This document shows, in pieces, positions 1-9,174 of a stretch of 64,000 bases of DNA. The notes below the pieces were generated by a model. It saw only the letters and a list, made by a program, of their open reading frames with translations. It ran no database searches and had not been told where the DNA came from. Origin of the DNA: Neochlamydia sp. S13 (GTDB taxonomy: Bacteria > Chlamydiota > Chlamydiia > Chlamydiales > Parachlamydiaceae); assembly GCF_000648235.2 (NCBI RefSeq), contig NZ_AP017977.1, forward strand, positions 1,116,001 to 1,180,000. Direction: 5' to 3'. Every line of letters starts with the position of its first letter. Position 1 is the stretch's first letter. The position numbers were made by a program, and so were the translations under genes.

Positions 1-358
1 CAGCTTGAACAGATGTAAGCCGTTCATCCCAAGAAACTACAGGAATAGAGAGTAAATTTTTTAATAGGCTTATAAAATATTGAGTTTCATCTGCCAGATA
101 ACCTCTTTTTCCATTCATTAAAAGAGGCAGCCCTATAACTAGTTCGAGCAGAGTATAATGGTTAGCTTTTTGATGCTCTTCTAAAAGTAAAACCAGCTTT
201 TTAGCAGTATCGCTTGTTTTTTTTTCACAGCCAAGCGTCATAAAAGGTAACGCAATCGTCTTACTCTCATCAGAAACAGCGATTCCTATGCGTGCTAATC
301 CGTAGTCTAAAGCTGCGATGCGAGTGATCAAAGGCTTTTCTACTTGGACGTCGCTCAT
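1..358 (-). CDS. ruvX: RuvX/YqgF-family Holliday junction resolvase (3' end outside window)
   Basis: Reading the minus strand from an ATG at 358 gives MSDVQVEKPLITRIAALDYG, then a stretch containing LARIGIAVSDE, LPFMTLG, a VIGLPLLMNG segment and SWDERLTS. These match the RNase H-like fold of YqgF/RuvX: the first Asp lies in AALDYG, and the DERLTS motif carries a second acidic residue. The family acts in the cytoplasm on Holliday junctions or on 16S rRNA 5' maturation. The ATG overlaps the pyrG stop by four bases (ATGA), so the two are translationally coupled. The order kdsB-pyrG-ruvX is the chlamydial one. The C-terminus lies beyond position 1. Confidence 0.9.
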   Translation of the reverse strand, partial: MSDVQVEKPLITRIAALDYGLARIGIAVSDESKTIALPFMTLGCEKKTSDTAKKLVLLLEEHQKANHYTLLELVIGLPLLMNGKRGYLADETQYFISLLKNLLSIPVVSWDERLTSVQA

Positions 359-1974
359 TTTTTGGCCTGATAATCAATCATGGCTTGCACAAAAGATTTA
401 AATAGAGGATGCGCTTGGGTAGGTTTAGATTTAAATTCAGGATGAAATTGTACACCTACCATCCAAGGATGATCTTTAATTTCAGCGATTTCACATAGTG
501 AGGCAGATTCCAGGGTACCAGAAATGATAAAACCAGCTTTTTCCATCTGCTCTTTATATTTGTTATTAAACTCGTAACGATGTCGATGCCTTTCAGAAAT
601 TTTGTCTTGTTTATAGGCATGATGGGCTTTTGATCCTGCCTTCAAATAACAGTTATAAGCTCCCAGCCGCATAGTACCGCCCATGTCTTGAACAACTTTT
701 TGTTCACTTAGCAAAGAGATCACGGGATTCTTTGTAAAAGGGTCTACTTCGGTTGTGTTAGCATCTTCCAGCTTAACTACATGTCTTGCAAATTCTACGG
801 CCATCACTTGCATGCCAAGGCAAATGCCAAAATAAGGAATTTTACGCTCGCGACAATATTTTGCCGAAAAGATTTTTCCCATCCAGCCTCTCTCTCCAAA
901 GCCTCCTGGAACCAAATAACCATCGCATCCTTTGATTATATTTTCTAAATCCACTCCCTCTTCTGCTAATTTATCAGCTTCATAGCATTTGATTTCTAGC
1001 TTATAGCCTAAAGAAATAGCTCCGTGATGCAGAGATTCAAAAACCGATTTATAGGCATCTTGATGTTGTACATATTTACCAATGACTCCTACAGTAATCG
1101 TTCCTTTAGGGTGATGGATGGTATTAAGGATTTTTTGCCAATCAGCTAAGTCAACAGGCCTATTAGGCAAATGAAGCATTTCACAAATCATTGAGTCGAG
1201 ATTTTGCTCATGTAGCTTTAAAGGAACTTCATAAATGCTCGATTCAACATCTGCTTCGTCAATGACTGCTCGGCGGCTAACATTACAAAAAAGGCTTAAT
1301 TTATCTTTAACTTCTTCAGATAAAGGATTTTCACAACGACAGATAATAATATCGGCAAAAATACCAATTTCTCTTAAAACTTGCACAGAATGTTGGGAGG
1401 GCTTGGTTTTAACTTCTCCTGCCGCTTTTAAGTAAGGGACATAAGTCAGATGTATATTTAAGCAGTTGCCTTTATTTTCATTATGAAATTGACGGATAGC
1501 TTCTAAAAAAGGTAGCGATTCGATGTCGCCTACTGTTCCTCCTATTTCCACTAAAACAACATCAATATTTTCTTCTTGTTTAGTACAAATATGAATGCGT
1601 TGCTTAATTTCATCGGTGATATGAGGGATAACCTGCACTGTTTTTCCTAGATAATCTCCCTGCCTCTCTCGACGAATTACTGAATTATAAATCTGCCCTG
1701 AAGTGGCATTGGAAGCATGCGATAAAGGAGAGTTGGTATAGCGATAATAATGTCCCAGGTCAAGATCAGTTTCCGCTCCATCATCGGTTACATATACCTC
1801 CCCGTGCTGATAAGGACTCATCGTACCGGGATCTACATTTAAGTAAGGATCAAATTTAAGTAAGGCAATTTTGAGGCCTTTTTTTTCAAGCAGCATCGCA
1901 ATAGAGGCAGCCGTCAACCCTTTACCAAGAGATGAACAAACTCCGCCTGTTATGAACAAATATTTTGTTTGCAT
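355..1974 (-). CDS. pyrG: CTP synthase
   Basis: This 539-aa protein makes CTP from UTP, ATP and glutamine in the cytoplasm. The N-terminal amidoligase (synthetase) domain starts with FITGGVCSSLGKGLTAASI, whose GKG loop binds nucleotide, and contains the VEIGGTVGDIES motif. The C-terminal class I glutamine amidotransferase domain has the nucleophile Cys385 in FGICLGMQ and the His/Glu pair in GVQFHPEF near the end. Length is normal for the family. It overlaps kdsB by 25 bp upstream and ruvX by 4 bp downstream, so the three genes are probably one transcript. Obligate intracellular chlamydiae are known to keep CTP synthase although they import nucleotides from the host. Confidence 0.98.
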   Translation of the reverse strand: MQTKYLFITGGVCSSLGKGLTAASIAMLLEKKGLKIALLKFDPYLNVDPGTMSPYQHGEVYVTDDGAETDLDLGHYYRYTNSPLSHASNATSGQIYNSVIRRERQGDYLGKTVQVIPHITDEIKQRIHICTKQEENIDVVLVEIGGTVGDIESLPFLEAIRQFHNENKGNCLNIHLTYVPYLKAAGEVKTKPSQHSVQVLREIGIFADIIICRCENPLSEEVKDKLSLFCNVSRRAVIDEADVESSIYEVPLKLHEQNLDSMICEMLHLPNRPVDLADWQKILNTIHHPKGTITVGVIGKYVQHQDAYKSVFESLHHGAISLGYKLEIKCYEADKLAEEGVDLENIIKGCDGYLVPGGFGERGWMGKIFSAKYCRERKIPYFGICLGMQVMAVEFARHVVKLEDANTTEVDPFTKNPVISLLSEQKVVQDMGGTMRLGAYNCYLKAGSKAHHAYKQDKISERHRHRYEFNNKYKEQMEKAGFIISGTLESASLCEIAEIKDHPWMVGVQFHPEFKSKPTQAHPLFKSFVQAMIDYQAKK

Positions 1975-2729
1975 AATAATAGTGACTCAATTTTTTTTAT
2001 ATCTTCAGGATGATCAACGCTAAGGCTTGCACTTTCGACTATCGCGGTTTTTATCTTATATCCATGCTCTAAAACTTTAAGCTGTTCTAGGTCTTCTGCT
2101 AGTTGCAGGGGAGTAGTCCCTAACTTACCATAGGTAAATAAGAATTCTCGACGGAATCCGTAGATTCCAATATGTTTAAAGTAAACCGTGCGAGGATCAA
2201 ATTTTGCCGACGGATTACTAGGGATCAAGGAGCGGCTAAAGTAAAGAGCATTCCCTTGTCGATCTAAGCAGCATTTAACAACAAAAGGATTTAAAGCCTC
2301 AGCTTCTGAATGAATTTTCGTAACCGCTGTGGACATAACATTATTTGGATCTTGGAGCAGTAGCTGAACCACTTTATGAATGATAGAAGGTTCTAAGCAA
2401 GGTTCATCTCCCTGTATATTCACTACTATAGAGGCTTCTTTAAAGATAGGATTATTTTGTACAGCCTCAATTAGTCGATCTGAGCCGGTGGGACATCCAG
2501 AAGAAGTCATAACAACCTTGCCTCCAAAGCTTTCTACATGCTCAAAAATTCGTCTATCATCTGTCGCCACGAACACTTCATCTAAAGAAAGGCATTTTTT
2601 TGTGTTTTCGTAAGTTCGTTGGATGAGTGATTTGCCTAAAATACTTGCTAAAGGCTTTCCGGGAAAGCGAGTGCTCCCATAACGTGCGGGGATAACGCCG
2701 ATAATTTTCGGTAATTTTGTTTCCGACAT
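1950..2729 (-). CDS. kdsB: 3-deoxy-manno-octulosonate cytidylyltransferase
   Basis: CMP-KDO synthetase activates KDO with CTP for the inner core of lipopolysaccharide. The 259-aa product opens with the nucleotide-binding signature IPARYGSTRFPGKPLA and carries VATDDRRI, TSSGCPTGSDR and VNIQGDEPCLEP, all typical of KdsB; the Asp of QGDEP binds metal. Length is close to the usual ~250 residues. The 3' end overlaps pyrG by 25 bp, which couples CTP production and CTP use, an arrangement also found in Chlamydia. Confidence 0.97.
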   Translation of the reverse strand: MSETKLPKIIGVIPARYGSTRFPGKPLASILGKSLIQRTYENTKKCLSLDEVFVATDDRRIFEHVESFGGKVVMTSSGCPTGSDRLIEAVQNNPIFKEASIVVNIQGDEPCLEPSIIHKVVQLLLQDPNNVMSTAVTKIHSEAEALNPFVVKCCLDRQGNALYFSRSLIPSNPSAKFDPRTVYFKHIGIYGFRREFLFTYGKLGTTPLQLAEDLEQLKVLEHGYKIKTAIVESASLSVDHPEDIKKIESLLLCKQNICS

Positions 2730-2926
2730 CTCTTCTCTTAAAATTTATAAAAAAGCAGTTTATTTCATTGGATCCATAAATTCAAGAGTTATTCGAAAAG
2801 GATGTTACTCCCTGCAAACCGCTGCTGTTTACACGAAGAAAACTACAATGGATTACAGGTTCTTTTTGATAGGGGAGGGAAAAAACTTATGGAGCTACAG
2901 CCATAGAAGGACGATAGATGAAAATT

Positions 2927-4165
2927 TCATAGCTTTTGCAAGTTAATAGAGCTTAAAGGTAAATTTTCTTGTATCTCTGTAGTCTTCTTATCATATTTAG
3001 CAAGTAATCCTTCAAAATAAGAAACTGAAGGATTTCTATAAATACTCACTATCTCTTTTTCTACGGCGGGAAAAATATCAGCTACATTTTTTAAGGTGAT
3101 GGTATTGACATCGCGAGCAGGCTGATAATAAATCTCTCCATCAGAATAATAGTCTGTTGTTGAAAGAATTTTATAGTGGGTTAAGATTTTGATAATTTCT
3201 GCTAGCTTGATCTTGGCTACTCCAAACTTATCTGAAAGCTGATGAATAGTATAAGGGGTTTTGCCTTCACAAAAATTACGAATGCAGCTATAAATAATCA
3301 TAAGAGCTAGCACGCGTCGACAAGTTAGGGTTTGAGGAGTGCCTTCACGCCTAGGCGCATAATTCCATGCCATAATCTCTGCTTGGTAGGCCAATTCGGC
3401 TCCAGCTAAAATGATCATCCAACTTAAATTTAGCCATATTAAAAATAAAGGCAAAGCTGCGAAACTTCCATAAACAGCCCCATAGCTAGAAAGTTTTAAC
3501 TGTATGTTAATATAAAACGTTTGGATAAGCTGATAGACTGTTCCTCCTACAAGCACGCCAAGCATTCCATGTTTGAATGAAATCTTTCGATTAGGCAAAA
3601 AGAAATATAAAAAAGTAAATAACATCCAAGTTATCAAAAAGGGAAAAAAATGAATAAATAGGTATTCAAAGAAAACTACTTTTCTAGAAATTTCTACAAT
3701 ATGGGTTTTTAGGTAAATAGTTAGGCTACTTGAAACGACGAAAAATAAGGGGCATATAATAATGGCTGCAATATAGTCGGTAACTTTCCTTATCCAGGAG
3801 CGTGCACAAGGAATTTTCCAAATATCATTTAAAGCTTCTTCTACATTTCCCAAGATATTATAAACAGTCCATAGTAGTAATACCACTCCCACACCAGCAA
3901 TCAAGGTACTACTCGTTTCTTCCAAAAGGCTATACGCAAAGTCAATCGTATAGTTAGCAATATCAGGCTGCTTGCTAAGTTGTTCTTTAATAACTTCTTC
4001 TAAAAAGGGGGCAAAGCCAAAGCCTCGAGCGAGGCCAAGAATTACGGCAAGCACGGGAACAATAGACATTAAAGTAAAGTAGGTTAAAGCTGCTGCACGT
4101 GCGTTGCAGTCATCTTCATAAAAACCTTTAACTGTATGACAAAATAGTTTCCATATTCTTTTCAT
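2927..4165 (-). CDS. YihY/BrkB-family inner membrane protein
   Basis: The 412-aa protein has about six hydrophobic segments in its first ~280 residues. Family sequence marks include YFTLMSIVPVLAVILGLARG, NILGNVEEALNDIWKIP, FFLPNRKISFKHGMLGVLVGG, and YGSFAALPLFLIWLNLSW followed by GAELAYQAE. The family was once called ribonuclease BN by mistake; its function is unknown. The ~130-residue soluble C-terminal tail resembles a winged-helix segment (IHQLSDKFGVAKIKLAEIIKIL), as in the longer members of the family. It stands alone, about 200 bp from kdsB. Confidence 0.9.
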   Translation of the reverse strand: MKRIWKLFCHTVKGFYEDDCNARAAALTYFTLMSIVPVLAVILGLARGFGFAPFLEEVIKEQLSKQPDIANYTIDFAYSLLEETSSTLIAGVGVVLLLWTVYNILGNVEEALNDIWKIPCARSWIRKVTDYIAAIIICPLFFVVSSSLTIYLKTHIVEISRKVVFFEYLFIHFFPFLITWMLFTFLYFFLPNRKISFKHGMLGVLVGGTVYQLIQTFYINIQLKLSSYGAVYGSFAALPLFLIWLNLSWMIILAGAELAYQAEIMAWNYAPRREGTPQTLTCRRVLALMIIYSCIRNFCEGKTPYTIHQLSDKFGVAKIKLAEIIKILTHYKILSTTDYYSDGEIYYQPARDVNTITLKNVADIFPAVEKEIVSIYRNPSVSYFEGLLAKYDKKTTEIQENLPLSSINLQKL

Positions 4166-4353
4166 AAATGCAGATTATATCAAATCTTAAACTTATGCAA
4201 GCACTTGCTAGTAATAACCTAAGTAAGAAAGGATGGCTTTATCTTTTACTTGCTGCTAAAAAGCGATATAAAACTCATACCTAAACCTGGTAGAGGCTCA
4301 ACATTTTCTAGGCGAGGATTTTTTTCTAGCTTTTGCCATCTTGGCTTTAACCT

Positions 4354-4611
4354 TTAGCCTAATCGTTTTTTCATCTCTTTCAAAGAAATAGTACCCTTTG
4401 CTTCAATCTCTTCTAAAACTTTTTTTGCTTCATGAATATCTTGAGTATCCTCCTGGGCTTCTAAAGTTTCTAAATCCTCAATCGGTACTATCGCCACTCG
4501 TTTCTTGCGATTGGTAAGAAGAATACGTTTTTTATGGTAATTGACCTCTACAAGAATCTTTCCTAAGTCTTTTCTTGCTTGAGTAACTGAAATGCTTCTT
4601 ATGTTCTTCAT
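4354..4611 (-). CDS. Phd/YefM-type antitoxin, apparently orphan
   Basis: The 85-aa product begins MKNIRSISVTQARKDLGKIL and continues with RILLTNRKKRVAIVPIEDLE. This is the standard Phd/YefM N-terminal DNA-binding fold (S-x-x-x-A-R, then hxxx+xxxxVAVhxhxxh). Such antitoxins bind a toxin through the C-terminal tail and repress their own promoter. No RelE, Doc or PIN-type reading frame follows. Downstream there is only a 35-codon open stretch ending at 4246 that I cannot assign. It is therefore probably a solitary antitoxin or the survivor of a decayed pair. An SD-like GGAGAGG lies upstream of the ATG. Confidence 0.75.
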   Translation of the reverse strand: MKNIRSISVTQARKDLGKILVEVNYHKKRILLTNRKKRVAIVPIEDLETLEAQEDTQDIHEAKKVLEEIEAKGTISLKEMKKRLG

Positions 4612-4789
4612 ATTACCTCTCCTTTCACTATCCAGGTATAATATACCGAATATATAAAATATAAACTTATAAAATATTTTATAGACATGTAATTATTCTC
4701 CTAAACGGATGGAAAATAGATTCTTGAAAGAATTGTTAATTTTTCTTCTTAAGAAACATGAAAGGGGAGGACTACAGTGAGCGAGTGGA

Positions 4790-4930
4790 TAAGAGCACAG
4801 ATACACATGTGTCAGACAATTGAACCCATATTGGCCAAATGAAAAATGAGGGAAGGCTAGGAAAAAGCTATTTTAAAGATCATTTAAAAGGCATTTTCAA
4901 AGCCATATTGCCATGAAACTATCACCATTA
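4790..4930 (+). pseudogene. IS5-type transposase C-terminal relic
   Basis: One plus-strand frame gives THIGQMKNEGRLGKSYFKDH and a neighbouring frame supplies the preceding TIEP. Together they resemble the conserved IEPxIGHMKNxGRLGRNYLKG block near the C-terminus of IS5-family DDE transposases. The block is frameshifted and contains stops, and nothing else of the element is recognisable. The rest of 4612-4790 is AT-rich with no gene visible. Confidence 0.5.
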
Positions 4931-5186
4931 TAGAGGCTTAGAAATGTTAGACCTATAAAACCTTTGTCTACGATTTGTAGAAGCCGCAGGGCTGCTACAT
5001 TTAATGCTTTTGCAAAGATTCCTTGCAAATAATGATTTTTCTCTCTGATTCTTCTAATATCGAGAGCCTTATATTATTTGTGGATTCTGGGATTTCGATA
5101 AGCTCTGATTTAAGCATAAGCTTCCTTTCTGAAAATGCTAAAGCTTCTTCAAGCCCTTTTTTAAGCCCTTCAAATAACTTACCCAT
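4897..5186 (-). pseudogene. Broken YiaG/HigA-type helix-turn-helix antitoxin
   Basis: From the ATG at 5186 the frame reads MGKLFEGLKKGLEEALAFSE and LMLKSELIEIPES, the usual N-terminus of a family of ~100-aa HTH antitoxins. The frame then shifts: the neighbouring frame continues with LDIRRIREKNHYLQGIFAKA and jumps straight to AALRLLQIVDKG, the family's C-terminal helix. The DNA-recognition core between them (normally SxKTVQxWExGxRxPS) is missing. So there is one frameshift plus an internal deletion that removes the recognition helix. The second frame runs to a stop at 4897. Confidence 0.65.
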
Positions 5187-5265
5187 TTTTAATCCTTTTT
5201 TTGATTGCTTTAGCTATTTGCTTTAACTCCAATTTCTCTTCTTGGGATAAATTTTCTTCCTCATC
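5179..5265 (-). pseudogene. Possible C-terminal relic of the partner toxin
   Basis: Just upstream of, and overlapping, the broken antitoxin, the other frame reads DEEENLSQEEKLELKQIAKA and ends in a TAA lying inside the antitoxin start (ATGGGTAA). The charged sequence and the overlap fit the C-terminal end of a RelE/HigB-like toxin encoded before its antitoxin. A stop at 5266-5268 cuts it off from any N-terminus. The identification rests mainly on position and is weak. Confidence 0.35.
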
Positions 5266-5305
5266 TTAGAGTAAATGAATCACAAAAAAAAACAATATGC
5301 CTATT

Positions 5306-6631
5306 TTATTGTAGTTCGTGGATGAGTCGAGGAAGTTCTGCAATTAGATAAAAAGGAATTGAGAGGAGTTTATTTTCAAAAGCTAACGGATTAGCAGAAA
5401 TGCGTACTCCAATTCCAGAATTTTTTTCTTCTAGGAAAATTTTCAATGATTTTAATCTACCTGTTGTGCCAGCCTTGACTTCTACAGGAATGATTTTATT
5501 GCCTATAGGAATTACGAAGGCGACTTCTGCACTGCTATTTTTTTGTTCCCGAACCCAAAAGAATAAGCGTCCTTCATCTTTGCAGTCTGAGTAAGCAAGT
5601 AGTTCCTGGCCTACAAACTGCTCTGTTAGCAATCCTTGATTAATAAGCATGATATCTTCTTTAAAAAGAAGAGCTGTATCTAGAAAGCAAGCTCTCTTAA
5701 CAAGCCCGACGTCAAGAAATAGCACTTTAAATTTTTTCTCATTTTGCGTCGTTACAAGAGGCAGCCCAGAGGCCGATGAATGATGAACCTGATAAAGAAG
5801 CCCTGCTTGGCAGAGCTGTTTTAAAGCTGTCTTAATTTCTCTAGGATGGACTGCAGGGTCTATTTTATTATATTTAAACCATGTTCCAACTAGGCTTGGT
5901 ACTTTTTCAAAGAGCAAGATTAAATACTTATGTTGGGCTTTTGTCGCATATTTCCCAAAATCCCGACGATAGGTAGATAAGAGGTCGGATTGGACGCCTT
6001 GAGTTTGATAAAGGCTCTTAGTTTGAAGGTAAGCAGCAATCACAGCAGGCATTCCACCAAGAGCTATATATTCTCTTACTAGCTTTAATAGTTCATCATG
6101 AATAACTTTTTGAGGGAGATTTTGTAGGGATACTGTACCGAGATAATCACGCAGATTTTCTCTATCACAAGCACTCAGGAATTCATAAAAGGATAGCGGT
6201 CGCAAATAAAGAAATTGGATACGCCCAACTGGCATAGAAAATTTTTCATCATTAAGTACAAATTCCAATAGAGATCCTGCTCCAATTACATGAAGGTCAG
6301 GCATTTGTTCTTTAAAATAACGCAATGCTACAATTGCGTGCGGACATTCTTGAATTTCATCCAAAAATAGAAGTGTTTTACCTGGATGGATGATAGAGTT
6401 GGTAAGGAGCTCAATTGCAGAAACTATTTTTTCGGGCAAAAGCGTTCCAAAACAAGCAGTTGCTTCACGTCTCTGCTCAAAGTTAACTACTACCAAATTT
6501 TCAAATTGGTCTCTACCAAATTTTTCGATAATCCAACTTTTACCAACTTGTCTTGCTCCGCGCAATAAGAGCGGTGCTCTGATCGGGGATATTTTCCATG
6601 CAATCAGCTGCTTTTCTATCTCACGTTTCAT
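5306..6631 (-). CDS. AAA+ ATPase with C-terminal DUF4143 domain
   Basis: The 441-aa protein has a P-loop near its N-terminus (LLRGARQVGKSW, Lys31) and a Walker B motif with catalytic acid (TLLFLDEIQE, Asp91-Glu92). The C-terminal half has the DUF4143 hallmark SSAEVAFVIPIGNKIIPVEVKAG, which resembles a PD-(D/E)xK-like core. These ATPases are widespread in symbionts and archaea and spread horizontally; their biochemical role is unknown. It lies among toxin-antitoxin relics and IS fragments, which fits mobile DNA. No partner gene overlaps it. Confidence 0.85.
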   Translation of the reverse strand: MKREIEKQLIAWKISPIRAPLLLRGARQVGKSWIIEKFGRDQFENLVVVNFEQRREATACFGTLLPEKIVSAIELLTNSIIHPGKTLLFLDEIQECPHAIVALRYFKEQMPDLHVIGAGSLLEFVLNDEKFSMPVGRIQFLYLRPLSFYEFLSACDRENLRDYLGTVSLQNLPQKVIHDELLKLVREYIALGGMPAVIAAYLQTKSLYQTQGVQSDLLSTYRRDFGKYATKAQHKYLILLFEKVPSLVGTWFKYNKIDPAVHPREIKTALKQLCQAGLLYQVHHSSASGLPLVTTQNEKKFKVLFLDVGLVKRACFLDTALLFKEDIMLINQGLLTEQFVGQELLAYSDCKDEGRLFFWVREQKNSSAEVAFVIPIGNKIIPVEVKAGTTGRLKSLKIFLEEKNSGIGVRISANPLAFENKLLSIPFYLIAELPRLIHELQ

Positions 6632-7019
6632 AAATATCTTACCTAATCTTTCCCATTTTAGTGCTTTTTTTTGGACATATCTGTCAATTTTATGGGGTAA
6701 TTTTATACGTTATTTGTCAATTTTACAAGGTAAACTTTATTTATTTCGATCTAAATCAATCTTAAAAATTTGCTCATTGCATCCATTTTAGAAAGAAAAA
6801 TTATGAATTTTCTTTTAGTGTTGAGTTAAAAAACTGAAAATCCAAGAATTTTTGTTAGTGAGAATGAAAATTAGTTAAAAATTAAGAGTTTTAGCGTAGG
6901 AGGTAGCCTTCAAGATAGGTTTTTAAAGCAATTAAAAGAAGAAATTAAGCTTTTTAGTCTGAATAAAGAGGTTTGGGAGAATTTTGAGCGGCTAGCCAGT
7001 TGTAAATTAAACGCATAGT
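6632..7019 (+). other. Spacer without a recognisable gene
   Basis: The spacer is AT-rich. One 37-codon plus-strand stretch ending at about 7017 is open (it contains IKLFSLNKEVWENFERLA) but lacks a start codon and resembles nothing I know. It abuts the transposase relic on its right and may be the end of a gene cut by that insertion. Confidence 0.3.
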
Positions 7020-7440
7020 ATGGTCAATTCCACATAAAATGGCGTTAAAACAAAACAATCTCCCAAACAGCTTTTAAGGTAATTGCGTCCCAGTTTGACA
7101 TCATTTTTCATGTGGCCGATATGAGGTTCTATCGATTGGCGTCTTTTTTAGCTTAAGTTTTGATCCAATCAGTTAGGCCTTTTCTTTGCCCGGAAATAAA
7201 TATGCTTTTGCCTTTCACATTATGGCCTCGATAATCTTTATCTACAAAAGCTACTTAGATGTCCTTGCCGCTATTATGCTGAGCTTTCTTAAGAGCTTCT
7301 TCAAGCGTGTGCCCATTGTAAGGGTTGCCATGGATGGCTCTGGCCTCTAAAGCTAACCCTTCTTGATGGGTAATCACTAGCGAAGCCTTACAGCCAAATT
7401 CATATTTTTTCTCAACATTTTTTCGATTTAAGGCTTAAAG
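7020..7440 (-). pseudogene. Degenerate IS5-family transposase, C-terminal part
   Basis: The minus strand, read across frames, gives ITHQEGLALEARAIHGNPYN, GHTLEEALKKAQ, AFVDKDYRGHNVKGKSIFIS and, after further shifts, a copy of the IGHMKNDxKLGRNYLK block. This is the C-terminal third of an IS5-type DDE transposase. Several stops and frameshifts make it non-functional. Its left edge joins an IS701-like relic in mid-gene, which suggests insertion of one element into the other. Confidence 0.65.
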
Positions 7441-8281
7441 TTACTTTTTGCCATTTACTTCCTTGCTGTACCAGTTTTTTCAACCATTTCTTAGCAGACA
7501 GGGGCTTAAAGTTTCTATCGGCTACTTCTGGATATTTTCTTGGCCTACTTCTAATGTTCTTGGTAGAATTTAAAGGAATATCGATAGGCCAAAAGCTATG
7601 ATTTTCAGGAATTTGAGCTATAAAGGTTAGCTATCTTTTATCTAATTCTCCCAATAACTCTCGTTTTTCTCCATTACCGGCATCAACACTTCATAGGGAA
7701 AATTTTTCTTAAGAAAGCCATCTAAAAGATGCAAAGCAAGCTCCCATTTCTTTAAAAACTTGTACCTTGCCGGCGGAACTTTGGCTACCTGCATTCTTTT
7801 TTTACTTTTTGTCCAGCATTAGGGTAGGAATCATTCACCTATGATAGGAAAATGCTCTTTGCCTTTTTCACAGTAATGCCATGCTACGATTGATTGGCAA
7901 TTGGCAATTTTCCCTAAAGCTCTACAATACTGCCGAGCTACCCCTACCGAAAACTTTCCTTTCTTGGGTGTAGAAGTGTCGTCTTAAGACAAGCGCTTCT
8001 TTTTTAAAACCCATACTTTTAACCATATGCTCAGCTAATTGTTGTGGTTGCGCTGCATAATCCCAAGGACTTTGATTGACAAATTGTTGAATAGCTTGTT
8101 CATTTCCCCCAGGAAGCCTTTTTGCCATAGGTTCGATAGATTTCCTTTCCCCATCCAATATTAATCCTGCTATGTACAATCTGCACCAGTGAACTCTTTC
8201 TGATCTTCCTAAGTGGGCTTTAAAAACATTAATCCATTCATTAAGTTGTTCGCCAATGGAATTTAATTGCTCTAGGTCCAT
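7441..8281 (-). pseudogene. Degenerate IS701-family transposase
   Basis: The first 119 codons from the ATG at 8281 are intact (MDLEQLNSIGEQLNEWINVF, then GERKSIEPMAKRLPGGNEQA and QFVNQSPWDYAAQPQQLA), the standard N-terminus of IS701-type transposases. Beyond the stop at 7922 the protein can still be followed through several frames: ENHSFWPIDIPLN, RPRKYPEVADRNFKPLSAKK, WLKKLVQQGSKWQKV. It ends where the IS5 relic begins. It is a pseudogene. Confidence 0.75.
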
Positions 8282-8413
8282 TGCCCCCTCCTTGATTAAT
8301 AAACCTTACCTACATTAATATCAGAGAGACACTTAATGAGGTAGTAATAAAGCCCTCAGAATAAGCCGTTTCTATATTACAATTCATTCTATAGTTTTTA
8401 AAAATATTGCTTA

Positions 8414-8818
8414 TTAGGAAGATTTTGCAGCCATAGGGCTATTGGTTAAGATTCCTGAATATTCTTTATAACCAACAACATTGACTCGTGCATCCTTTCT
8501 ATTCTGAGGCTTAGGTTTTACAACAATATCAATATCGTGCCCGAGCAAATTTAAAAAATGTATTAAGCGTTCTATAGAGAAACCTGCCAGCTTTCGATGC
8601 AACAATGCAGATACTTTGGGTTGATTGATTTGCATAATTGTTGCGGCTTTCTGCTGGGTAAGTTTTCTTTTTTTTATGATAGTGTCAATTTCCCATGCCA
8701 ATCCGGCTTTAGTAAGTTCTTCTTCTGCGTTAGCAACTCCAATATCTGCAAAAATATTGTCACTATTAATTTCAAGCTCATTTCTTTCTATCTCTTGTTG
8801 TTTTTTTTTAATGACCAT
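8414..8818 (-). CDS. HigA-like XRE-family antitoxin
   Basis: The 134-aa protein has a central helix-turn-helix of the XRE type (residues ~45-95): LAWEIDTIIKKRKLTQQKAA, MQINQPKVSALLHRKLAGFS, IERLIHFLNLLGHDIDIVVK. This matches the antitoxin of HigBA/Gp49-type modules, which neutralises the toxin and represses the operon. It starts 5 bp after the toxin stop, so the pair is one operon in the toxin-first order typical of higBA. The C-terminal ~35 residues are unlike the family core. Confidence 0.8.
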   Translation of the reverse strand: MVIKKKQQEIERNELEINSDNIFADIGVANAEEELTKAGLAWEIDTIIKKRKLTQQKAATIMQINQPKVSALLHRKLAGFSIERLIHFLNLLGHDIDIVVKPKPQNRKDARVNVVGYKEYSGILTNSPMAAKSS

Positions 8819-8823
8819 GTCAG

Positions 8824-9174
8824 TTAACCTCTAAATTTAAGCGTATCAAGCCATTCTTTGTATTTTTGAGGTGCAGTTCTCAATCTTTGCTCAACTAGAT
8901 CAATCTCTTGCTTTGGAGTTTTGATGCCCGTCTTTGATTTTTTTTGAAAAGCATGAAGAATAATAACAGCTTTTTCCATTTGCACCATATACCCTGTTCG
9001 ATAGGTACCTCGGGCATCACTTTGGACGATTTCAAGCACGGAACCACCCCTAAATCTCTTAAAAGGTTTAGTGCCTCTATGTTTTTCACCTTTTTGAGCA
9101 ATGCATAAAGCATGGCCCATCTCGTTCTTCACTCCATCAGGAAATTCCATAAAGTCTTTTTTGCTAGATCCCAT
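8824..9174 (-). CDS. HigB-like (phage Gp49/RelE superfamily) toxin
   Basis: The 116-aa protein has the full Gp49-type motif set: GSSKKDFMEFPDGVKNEMGH, GTKPFKRFRGGSVLEIV, YRTGYMVQMEKAVIILHAFQ and KKSKTGIKTPKQEIDLVEQR. The family consists of ribosome-dependent mRNA interferases of the RelE fold. The conserved ~10 residues usually found before W-x-GSS are out of frame here (the upstream frame reads KKNRFSRWDLAKK). Either the ATG at 9174 is the true start or a frameshift has removed the N-terminus. It forms an operon with the downstream antitoxin. Confidence 0.8.
   Translation of the reverse strand: MGSSKKDFMEFPDGVKNEMGHALCIAQKGEKHRGTKPFKRFRGGSVLEIVQSDARGTYRTGYMVQMEKAVIILHAFQKKSKTGIKTPKQEIDLVEQRLRTAPQKYKEWLDTLKFRG

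Noticed and set aside
4246-4350. 35-codon open stretch after the Phd-like antitoxin as a toxin
   Set aside because: It has no start codon and is too short; the sequence WQKLEKNPRLENVEPLPGLG matches no toxin family I know.
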